From Bacteroidia bacterium (GTDB lineage: Bacteria > Bacteroidota > Bacteroidia > AKYH767-A > OLB10), in the NCBI GenBank assembly GCA_016788165.1, contig JAEUTH010000017.1, forward strand, positions 62,001-126,000: a stretch of 64,000 nucleotides of DNA. Reading direction: 5' to 3'. Below the pieces are notes generated by a model. That model was not told the DNA's origin. It ran no database searches and saw nothing but the letters and a program-made list of their open reading frames with translations. The position numbers were made by a program, and so were the translations under genes. Shown one piece after another: positions 49,897 to 56,870 of this stretch. How positions within the stretch are numbered: position 1 is the first letter of the stretch; each line of letters starts with the position of its first letter.

Positions 49897-51987
49897 TTAA
49901 CTATTGCCATTTTCCGGCATGGCTGTTTCGGTTTCGGGGGCAATGTTTCCGGTTGTGTTTTGGGTATTCTCATGTGCATTACCGTTTAAAGTTGCTGCAG
50001 GCTTACTGGAATTTGCATCAGTCTTTTCTTCTTCTTTATCAAAGGGGCGTTTGCCAAATATTTCTTCCAAATCTTCTTTAAAAATAACTTCTCGCTCCAT
50101 AAGCAGTTTTGCTAATGCATCTAATTTACTTCTGTTTATGGTAAGTAAACTAAGGGTACGTTCGTAGGCACGGTCAATTAATTTTTTTACTTCTTCATCA
50201 ATTATTTCAGCAGTTTTATCGCTGTATGGTTTGGTAAAGCCATAATCTTGTTGACCGCTTGAATCATAAAAACTAACATTTCCAATGCGCTCATTCAAAC
50301 CAAATATTGAAACATTTGCATAAGCTTGTTTGGTTATTTTTTCAAGGTCGCTGAGGGCTCCTGTTGAAATGGTGTTAAACACAACTTGCTCGGCTGCACG
50401 GCCTCCTAATGCCGCACATATTTCATCAAAAATCTGTTCCTGGGTTGTTATTTGCCTTTCATGTGGTAAATACCAGGCTGCACCTAATGAGTTGCCGCGT
50501 GGTACTATGGTAACTTTAATTAATGGATTAGCATGTTCAAGCAACCAACTAACCGAAGCGTGGCCGGCTTCATGGTATGCAATTACTTTTTTCTCATGTG
50601 CTGAAATGATTTTGTTTTTCTTTTCAAGCCCACCAACAATTCTATCAACGGCATCTAAGAAGTCTTGTTTGTCAATTGAGGTTTTGTTTTTGCGTGCAGC
50701 AATAAGAGCAGCTTCATTACATAGGTTAGCAATATCGGCACCACTAAAGCCCGGTGTTTGTTTAGCCAAAAAGTCCACTTCAACATCGGCACTTAATTTT
50801 GTAAGTGGTTTTAAATGCACTTTAAAAATTTCTTTACGGCCATTTAAATCGGGTAACTCTACATAAATCTGTCTGTCAAACCGGCCTGGACGTAGTAATG
50901 CTTTATCTAATACATCGGCTCTATTGGTTGCGGCAATAATTATTACACCGTTGTTGCTGCCAAAGCCATCCATTTCGGTTAATAGTTGGTTTAGTGTGCT
51001 TTCGCGCTCGTCATTACTGCTAAAGGATGCATTTTTTCCACGTGCACGGCCAATGGCATCAATTTCATCAATAAAAATAATGCTGGGCGATTTTTCTTTA
51101 GCTTGTCTGAATAAATCGCGCACACGCGATGCACCAACGCCTACAAACATCTCAACAAAATCAGAACCTGACAGGGAGAAGAAGGGAACCTGTGCTTCGC
51201 CTGCAACTGCTTTTGCTAATAAAGTTTTACCGGTTCCGGGTGGGCCAACTAATAGTGCACCACGTGGAATTTTGGCGCCTAAGGCAGTGTATTTTTTTGG
51301 ATTTTTTAAAAAGTCAACAACTTCCATCACTTCCACTTTTGCTTCTTCAAGCCCTGCAACATCATTAAATGTTACTTTTACATTCAAGTCTTTGTCGAAC
51401 AAAGTTGCCTTGCTCTTACCAATGTTAAAAATCTGACTGCCACCGGCACCACCACCCATTTTGCGGATTAGTACCATCCAGATAATAACAATAATTGCCA
51501 ATGGTAGTATCCAACTAATAACATATTCCATTAAACCACGCTCATACGGTTTGTACACAACAGTAATACGTTGATTCTCGGGGTAGTTTTTTTGTACTTC
51601 TTCAAGTTGTTTTTCGAATGTACCGTTTTTACTAATGTTCATGTAAAAATGTGGGCCCTCGTTAAGGGTATTGGTAAATGGCTTATTTCTTACTTTCTTA
51701 TATTTATCTAAAGCAAGCTTATCTTTCTTAATTGTGATTTCGGCCCGGGTTTCGTTAATAATTTCAATTTTATCTACATCACCACTATCAAGCATGCTGG
51801 TTTTAAACTGTTGCCAATAAATTTCTTCCGGTTTGCTGCCCCAATCAATAAATTGAAGGCCAATAAAAAGTATAATTACTACACCGTAAATCCAATAAGG
51901 GTTAAACTTTGGTGTGCCCGGCTTTTTTCCGAAAGGGTTGTCTTTTTTCGATTCATTACCCGGCTTTTGCTCCTGCTGGTTTGTCAT
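49897..51987 (-). CDS. ftsH: ATP-dependent zinc metalloprotease FtsH
   Basis: The membrane-bound AAA+ quality-control protease, 696 residues. Two membrane helices (about 32-50 and 158-176) flank the periplasmic part. The AAA module has Walker A GPPGTGKT (about 246-253), Walker B IIFIDEID, the SRH arginines (LRPGRFDRQ) and the pore loop FVEMFVGVGASR. The zinc protease site is HEAGH (about 471-475). The tail after residue 650 is low complexity and acidic. It follows rsfS by 41 bases, a conserved pair in this phylum, and is followed by a terminator. Confidence 0.98.
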   Translation of the reverse strand: MTNQQEQKPGNESKKDNPFGKKPGTPKFNPYWIYGVVIILFIGLQFIDWGSKPEEIYWQQFKTSMLDSGDVDKIEIINETRAEITIKKDKLALDKYKKVRNKPFTNTLNEGPHFYMNISKNGTFEKQLEEVQKNYPENQRITVVYKPYERGLMEYVISWILPLAIIVIIWMVLIRKMGGGAGGSQIFNIGKSKATLFDKDLNVKVTFNDVAGLEEAKVEVMEVVDFLKNPKKYTALGAKIPRGALLVGPPGTGKTLLAKAVAGEAQVPFFSLSGSDFVEMFVGVGASRVRDLFRQAKEKSPSIIFIDEIDAIGRARGKNASFSSNDERESTLNQLLTEMDGFGSNNGVIIIAATNRADVLDKALLRPGRFDRQIYVELPDLNGRKEIFKVHLKPLTKLSADVEVDFLAKQTPGFSGADIANLCNEAALIAARKNKTSIDKQDFLDAVDRIVGGLEKKNKIISAHEKKVIAYHEAGHASVSWLLEHANPLIKVTIVPRGNSLGAAWYLPHERQITTQEQIFDEICAALGGRAAEQVVFNTISTGALSDLEKITKQAYANVSIFGLNERIGNVSFYDSSGQQDYGFTKPYSDKTAEIIDEEVKKLIDRAYERTLSLLTINRSKLDALAKLLMEREVIFKEDLEEIFGKRPFDKEEEKTDANSSKPAATLNGNAHENTQNTTGNIAPETETAMPENGNS

Positions 51988-52028
51988 TTCTAATCTTTAA
52001 TAATCTGATTTTATATTGTAATTTGTTT

Positions 52029-52532
52029 TTAGGCATTGTGGTTGGTAATATCGGCATCGGCCCACATTTGTTCTAAACGATAGAAGTTACGTTTTTCTTC
52101 TAAAAAAACATGCACTACAACGTTGAAATAATCCAGTAATATCCATTCGGCATTTTGATAACCTTCGGTATGTAGGGCTTTTTCTTGTAGTTGCTTTTTT
52201 ACCTCATCTTCAACATTGGCAGCTATGGCTTCTACTTGTGTACTATTACCTGCATGTGCAATTACAAAGTAATCGGTGCTGGCACTTTCAATGGCACGCA
52301 AATCCATACTGGTAATTTGTTGCGCTTTTTTATCGGCCATGGCGGCAATAATTACTTCAATTAATGAAGGGGTACTTGTTTTAGCTGTTTTGTTCGAACC
52401 TTTAGTTGAACGCTTACTTGCAACTTTTGGTGCTTTAACGCTGCTGCTTTTAGATCTTATACTTTCTTTCTTGATTGCTGTCTTTTTGGTAACGTTTTTA
52501 ACCGTTGCCTGATGCGTTTTTTTTACCGCCAT
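52029..52532 (-). CDS. rsfS: Ribosome silencing factor RsfS
   Basis: RsfS binds uL14 on the large ribosomal subunit and blocks subunit joining in starved cells. The RsfS domain (about 55-160) shows MDLRAIESASTDYFVIAHAG, STQVEAIAANVEDEVKKQL and AEWILLDYFNVVVHVFLEEKR. Ahead of it is a Lys/Ser/Thr-rich extension of about 52 residues, absent from E. coli RsfS (105 residues) and possibly RNA-binding. The -7 box at 52556-52563 is just upstream. It is in an operon with ftsH. Confidence 0.93.
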   Translation of the reverse strand: MAVKKTHQATVKNVTKKTAIKKESIRSKSSSVKAPKVASKRSTKGSNKTAKTSTPSLIEVIIAAMADKKAQQITSMDLRAIESASTDYFVIAHAGNSTQVEAIAANVEDEVKKQLQEKALHTEGYQNAEWILLDYFNVVVHVFLEEKRNFYRLEQMWADADITNHNA

Positions 52533-52555
52533 TTTGTGTTTTTTGATAATAGCTG

Positions 52556-52563
52556 CAAATGTA
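52556..52563 (-). promoter_or_regulatory. -7 promoter box (TACATTTG) of rsfS-ftsH
   Basis: On the minus strand TACATTTG fits TAnnTTTG, 24 bases before the rsfS ATG. No TTG at -33 is evident. Confidence 0.45.
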
Positions 52564-52714
52564 TTCTTTTTTACTGCATGCTACATTGACGGTACCTACG
52601 CGGCTAAATTTTGTAGCTTTTCGTTTTTTTAGTTAAAAAATTGTTTAGGTATGGTGGGTAGAAAAGGGCAAAACTTTACGTATGCTGTGCATTTATGTTT
52701 GATTGGATAGGCTA

Positions 52715-53179
52715 TTAAATTATTTTTTTTAATGTTTTAGCCATTTGGCGTTTATCGTCTTTTTCTTTTAACGATTGACGCTTGTCATAGTTCTTTTTGC
52801 CTTTGGCTATGGCAATTTCAAGCTTTGCAAAACCATTTTCATTTAATAGAAGTTTGGTAGCTACTACGGTAGTCCCTTTTTCTTTTAGTTTACTTTCAAT
52901 TTTACGCAACTCGTTTTTATTCAACAATAATTTGCGTTGGCGTTTGGTGTCAACATTGTTATAGGCGCCTTCTTTATAGGGAGCAATGTGCATGTTTTTA
53001 ATCCACAATTCATTGTCTTTTAAAAAGCAAAATGCGTCTTGTAAATTGGCTTCGCCATTACGCACCGATTTTATTTCAGTACCTGTTAATACCAAACCGG
53101 CTTCATACGTTGTCAGAAAAAAATATTCGAACGATGCTTTTCTGTTCGTTACCAAAATAATTGGTTTTTCGGATTTCAT
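52715..53179 (-). CDS. smpB: SsrA-binding protein SmpB
   Basis: SmpB binds tmRNA and rescues stalled ribosomes. All conserved blocks are there: KKASFEYFF-like start (NRKASFEYFFLTTYEAGLVL), TGTEIKSVRNGEANLQDAF, the HIAPYKEGAYNNVDTKRQR loop, KLLLNKNELRKIESKLKEKG and a basic C-terminal tail (KKNYDKRQSLKEKD). At 154 residues it is standard. The tmRNA gene itself is not in the window. Divergent from the UbiA-family gene, with start regions 53 bases apart. Confidence 0.97.
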   Translation of the reverse strand: MKSEKPIILVTNRKASFEYFFLTTYEAGLVLTGTEIKSVRNGEANLQDAFCFLKDNELWIKNMHIAPYKEGAYNNVDTKRQRKLLLNKNELRKIESKLKEKGTTVVATKLLLNENGFAKLEIAIAKGKKNYDKRQSLKEKDDKRQMAKTLKKII

Positions 53180-53231
53180 GCTTGCAAAGAAAATTCTTTT
53201 AACACCTTTGTCAAACTTTAGTATTTACAAT

Positions 53232-54098
53232 ATGCGTTTTATTGCCAAGGCTTTGCCTTATTTTTCATTAGTAAAATTTAGCCATTCGGTTTTTGCTTTA
53301 CCTTTTGCAGCCATAGGTTTTGCATTGGGTTTGCAAGCACAGCATGCAATGCCTGTAACATTGGGCATTAAAGTGGTGTTATGTATGGTGTTTGCGCGCA
53401 ATGCTGCCATGGCTTTTAACCGTTGGGCTGATAAATATATTGATGCACAAAATTCGCGTACAAGCATTCGCGAAATTCCGGCTGGTATTATAAAACCAAG
53501 TGCAGCAGCTTGGTTTACCTTGCTTAATAGTATGGCATTTATTTTTACAACTTATTTTATTAATAGCGCTTGCTTTTATTTGTCGTTTGTGGCATTGGCT
53601 GTTGTTTTGGGTTACAGTTATACCAAACGGTTTACACCATTATGTCATTTGGTTTTAGGTTTGGGGTTAAGCCTGGCACCCATTGGTGCTTACATTGCCG
53701 TAACAGGCGTTTTTAATTTTATTCCACTAATGTTTTCGGCAATTGTTTTGTTTTGGGTATGTGGGTTTGATATTATTTATGCTTTACAGGATATTGACTT
53801 TGATAGAAGTCAACAACTAAAATCAATACCTGTTTTGTTAGGAATAAACGGTGCTTTAACCTTTGCGCGTATTTGCCATTTTATGTGTGCTGTATTGTTA
53901 ATTGCTACAGGTGTATATGCAGGGTTTGCAATTTGGTATTGGGTAGGAACTGCTTTGTTTATAGCTCTATTAATTTACCAGCACTTATTGGTTAAAGCTG
54001 ATGATTTCAGTAAAATTAATTTGGCATTTTTTACAACCAATGGCATTGGTAGTTTGGTGTTTGGTTTTTTTGTGATTATAGATATAAGTTTATCATAA
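53232..54098 (+). CDS. UbiA-family prenyltransferase
   Basis: An integral-membrane aromatic prenyltransferase of 288 residues. The ATG at 53232 (MRFIAKALPYFSLVKFSHSV) is chosen because it begins the known family start; the frame runs further upstream across smpB. The first Asp-rich motif is NRWADKYID (Asn63, Asp67, Asp71) and the second is DIDFDRSQQ. Eight or nine membrane helices are present. It could be MqnP/UbiA of the quinone pathway (Bacteroidota usually make menaquinone, partly by the futalosine route), so the aromatic substrate is left open. Confidence 0.85.
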   Translation: MRFIAKALPYFSLVKFSHSVFALPFAAIGFALGLQAQHAMPVTLGIKVVLCMVFARNAAMAFNRWADKYIDAQNSRTSIREIPAGIIKPSAAAWFTLLNSMAFIFTTYFINSACFYLSFVALAVVLGYSYTKRFTPLCHLVLGLGLSLAPIGAYIAVTGVFNFIPLMFSAIVLFWVCGFDIIYALQDIDFDRSQQLKSIPVLLGINGALTFARICHFMCAVLLIATGVYAGFAIWYWVGTALFIALLIYQHLLVKADDFSKINLAFFTTNGIGSLVFGFFVIIDISLS

Positions 54099-54213
54099 AC
54101 AGCATCTTTTACTCCATACATTTAGATGTATTTTAATAACAGACTTATTTATCCGGTTTATAATACTGCTAATATTTCATTTGCACGAATAGCGAACTCA
54201 GCTTAAAACACAT

Positions 54214-55380
54214 TTAATAGCATACGGCTGCATAACTACGTATAGCGTTAAAGTTATTTGTAAACGAAATATTTGCTGGTGATGTTTTTTGGTTGTTAAT
54301 GCGCAAATCCATTGCTTTTTCAATACATCGCATTACGGCATTGTTTTCGGATGTGGTGCCAATACTTATACGGACGGTTTGGTTAAGTTTTACAAAGTTT
54401 GATGTGTCTAATACCTTAATGCCGGCATGGCTAAATGATTGAATCAACTTATTGTGATTTGATTTGATTTTGATGAGCAAGAAGTTTCCTTCTGATGGAT
54501 AAACATAAATTTGATTAGCACTAAAATTACTTGTTAAATATGTTTTCATACGATTACGTTCGCTAATTATGTTTTTAACGCATTGTTTTGAATCGTGCAT
54601 AAATTTTGCATCGAAAAGTATATAACGTGCAAACAATAATGTAAACGGATTGATGGCAAATTGAAGTAACAGCTTTTTTACATTAGCCGTAATAGTTGCC
54701 GATGCGCATAAATAACCTAACCGCAAGCCTGCAACCGGAAATGCTTTTGAAAACGAACGTAGCACCATTAAATTTTCATACTGATTAATCAAAGGCGTAA
54801 AATCTGTTTTACTAAATTCGCAATACACACCATCAAGCACTATCAAAGCAGTGGGGTTTTGTTTAAGTATGTTTTCCAATTGCTTCATCGAAATATTGGT
54901 ACCTGTTGGATTATTAGGTGCAGTAATAATTAGTACGGAGTTTGAATGTAGCGCAGGCAATGTTTTTAAATTAAAATTTAAATTGTCATCTAACATCCAG
55001 GGCGTATATTCAATATTGTATGATTTGCAGTGATAATCGAAAAGCGAATACGAAGGCTGCGTTATTACTATACTTTTTCGGTTTATCGCAAAATAGTTTA
55101 ACAAAGTTGTAATAAGCGTGGCCGAGCCTGAGCTTAGCGCAATATTTTGAGCAGTTAAGCCACAATAATTTGCAACATTTTGCTCTATATCACTTAAATC
55201 GTTTGAAGGATAGCGATTCCAATTTGTTTGAATTAAAAGCGCTGCGAGTTTTTCTTTATAATTCAATGCAACATCATCCGATTGTTCGTTTTTATCGAGA
55301 TATATTTTTGATTTCGACTTGGATACAACCAGGCGGCTATTCATGTTTTGAAGCTGTGTATTAAATAAGGACTGATTCAT
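54214..55380 (-). CDS. HisC-like PLP aminotransferase in a GRAS cassette
   Basis: A fold-type I, class I/II aminotransferase of 388 residues, closest in pattern to histidinol-phosphate aminotransferase. The Schiff-base lysine is Lys212 in SFSKAF. Other PLP contacts are SSGSATLI (83-90), APNNPTG (154-160), Asp183/Tyr186 in LDGVYCEF and the RLGY that follows. It has an extra C-terminal tail of about 25 residues (NQKTSPANISFTNNFNAI...). No other his gene is nearby, so it need not act in histidine synthesis. It lies 49 bases downstream of the GRAS-like methyltransferase gene in the same operon. Confidence 0.88.
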   Translation of the reverse strand: MNQSLFNTQLQNMNSRLVVSKSKSKIYLDKNEQSDDVALNYKEKLAALLIQTNWNRYPSNDLSDIEQNVANYCGLTAQNIALSSGSATLITTLLNYFAINRKSIVITQPSYSLFDYHCKSYNIEYTPWMLDDNLNFNLKTLPALHSNSVLIITAPNNPTGTNISMKQLENILKQNPTALIVLDGVYCEFSKTDFTPLINQYENLMVLRSFSKAFPVAGLRLGYLCASATITANVKKLLLQFAINPFTLLFARYILFDAKFMHDSKQCVKNIISERNRMKTYLTSNFSANQIYVYPSEGNFLLIKIKSNHNKLIQSFSHAGIKVLDTSNFVKLNQTVRISIGTTSENNAVMRCIEKAMDLRINNQKTSPANISFTNNFNAIRSYAAVCY

Positions 55381-55429
55381 CAGATTGTATATTAAGTAGT
55401 GTGGTTATTATTTAAAAGTTAGTTTAAAA

Positions 55430-56497
55430 CTATATGGCTTTAATTATAGCGAGTATGTTTTCGGTATCATATTTAAATCCAATAAATCCATCCGGTTGCA
55501 TAACTATGTTTAATCCGGTTTCATTCAACGATACGTGCTTAAATTGCATTTCATCAATTTCAAAGCAGCTTTGAGTAAGCATTTTTATCCATTCTATTGC
55601 CGGTTCATGTTTTTCGAATCTATCGGTTTCGGCTTTGCCTAAAATATCTTCAATCTCACGGCCAAAAAATAACTTCAATCCGTTTTTATACTTACGTTCA
55701 ATGTCCAGGTTATCAATAACTTTAAACAAGGCAATAAAGTGGTGGTAACAGTTGTTTATGCGTTGTTTATAGTCGGGTTCAAAATGATCTACATTAGGTT
55801 CTGTAATAAAAAATGCAACCGGGTTAATGGCCTTAATGCGTTGTAAGGTAACCAGCCGTTGCGCTTTTTGCTGAATATGATGCAAAGCCAATGATGCATT
55901 TACAATTACAGCGCCTTGCAGTTTGGGTATGGAATTAAAATTTACATTTTCGGCATAGTCAGCTATTTTTACAATTTCAATTTCAAAGTGAGCGGTGTTT
56001 TTTATTGCCTTAATATTGGCTTCGGCAATATTTAAGGCATCTTCAAAAGGCTCAATGCCAACAATGGTTACTTTTTTAAGGTTGGATAAACCTGAGGCCA
56101 TACTGATAATGTTAACCATTTGGGTACCCAAGCCAATGCCAATATCAACCAGTGTTACTTCATCATAATGGCTCATGGTTTCGATAATTGAATTGTTTAC
56201 CATTTGTTGGCCGTATTTTACAAATGGAAATTTATCAATTAGTATATCAAACAATTCTATTTGCGAAACTTCATATTGTTTATCATAGATGTTATTATTT
56301 AGTAATTCAGGATTAAATTTCCGATTGATTGCATGGATTAAAATGGCAGCTAAAAATTTTTCAGAATCATGCTCCATACCATCACTACAGTATGCTGCTA
56401 ATGAATTAAGCTCCAATTGCATCAAGGTTTCATTTGTATTATTGTTTAATATTTCAACAATGGTTTGTAGTAAGGTAGCTGTGCCGGTGTTGTTCAT
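55430..56497 (-). CDS. Bacterial GRAS-family protein, Rossmann methyltransferase-like
   Basis: A 355-residue protein that matches the GRAS family of plant gibberellin-signalling proteins, which also occurs in a few bacteria. A helical part (1-110) precedes the SAM-like site DIGIGLGTQ (118-126) within VTLVDIGIGLGTQMVNIISM, corresponding to the VHIID motif. Then come IEPFEDALNIAEANI, LALHHIQ (203-209), EPNVDHFEPDYKQRINNCYH (233-252), REIEDILGKAETDRFEKHEP and EWIKMLTQSCF, matching the PFYRE and SAW-like end. Bacterial GRAS proteins are predicted small-molecule methylases or binding proteins. It is first in a two-gene operon with the aminotransferase. This family call is from pattern recognition only. 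Confidence 0.75.
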   Translation of the reverse strand: MNNTGTATLLQTIVEILNNNTNETLMQLELNSLAAYCSDGMEHDSEKFLAAILIHAINRKFNPELLNNNIYDKQYEVSQIELFDILIDKFPFVKYGQQMVNNSIIETMSHYDEVTLVDIGIGLGTQMVNIISMASGLSNLKKVTIVGIEPFEDALNIAEANIKAIKNTAHFEIEIVKIADYAENVNFNSIPKLQGAVIVNASLALHHIQQKAQRLVTLQRIKAINPVAFFITEPNVDHFEPDYKQRINNCYHHFIALFKVIDNLDIERKYKNGLKLFFGREIEDILGKAETDRFEKHEPAIEWIKMLTQSCFEIDEMQFKHVSLNETGLNIVMQPDGFIGFKYDTENILAIIKAI

Positions 56498-56652
56498 TTG
56501 TTAGTTTATTTGGTTTATGGATACAAACATACAATGCACAAACCCCGACAAAATTATTGTTGCCTAAAACGTGGTAAAATGGAACTGAGGTGTATTATTT
56601 TAGTGATGTAGTGCTATTACATCTACGTTTAAAAACACTAAAAGCCTTCCCT

Positions 56653-56682
56653 AAACAGCATAAAATGCTTGCTGTTTTTTTT
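56653..56682 (+). terminator. Orphan rho-independent terminator in the GRAS/RND intergenic region
   Basis: AAACAGCA (56653-56660) pairs with TGCTGTTT (56670-56677) across a 9-base loop, and T8 follows. It works only on the plus strand, where no gene is annotated upstream for 2.5 kb. Confidence 0.65.
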
Positions 56683-56816
56683 GAAGCAATTTTAGATTCA
56701 TACTAAAACAGATTAACTCAAGGAATAGGTATTGTTAAAAATGGGATATTGATTTTATTTGCACCGTTACATGCAAATACCTTTTTAATTAGTTAAACAC
56801 TAAACGCATTGTATTT

Positions 56817-56824
56817 TAAATTTG
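56817..56824 (+). promoter_or_regulatory. -7 promoter box (TAAATTTG) of the RND gene
   Basis: TAAATTTG fits TAnnTTTG and lies 46 bases before the ATG at 56871. No clear TTG at the -33 position. Confidence 0.45.
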
Positions 56825-56870
56825 TTTAGACATCATGTTGAGATAAAAGTATTTGCAACACAATTGAACT

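Larger units (their letters stand above)
56498..56870. other. 373-base intergenic region with a plus-strand terminator hairpin and promoter box
   Basis: Divergent promoter region between the GRAS operon (minus) and the RND gene (plus). It holds a small hairpin (GATGTA/TACATC, near 56600-56630), the strong plus-strand terminator at 56653-56682 and a -7 box at 56817-56824. No open frame of note was seen. The terminator position suggests a short plus-strand RNA or attenuated leader. Confidence 0.6.

Noticed and set aside
50330-51436. Long open frames of 170-178 codons on the plus strand inside ftsH
   Set aside because: They lie fully antisense to a complete, well-conserved ftsH; their residue make-up is that of a mirrored coding frame and no family motif is seen.
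52986-53231. An N-terminal extension of the UbiA-family protein
   Set aside because: This part overlaps smpB antisense and has no membrane-enzyme character; the family start fits the ATG at 53232.
54214-55380. Histidine biosynthesis hisC
   Set aside because: The fold and PLP motifs fit, but no other his gene is adjacent and it is paired with a GRAS-like gene, so the pathway assignment is not supported.
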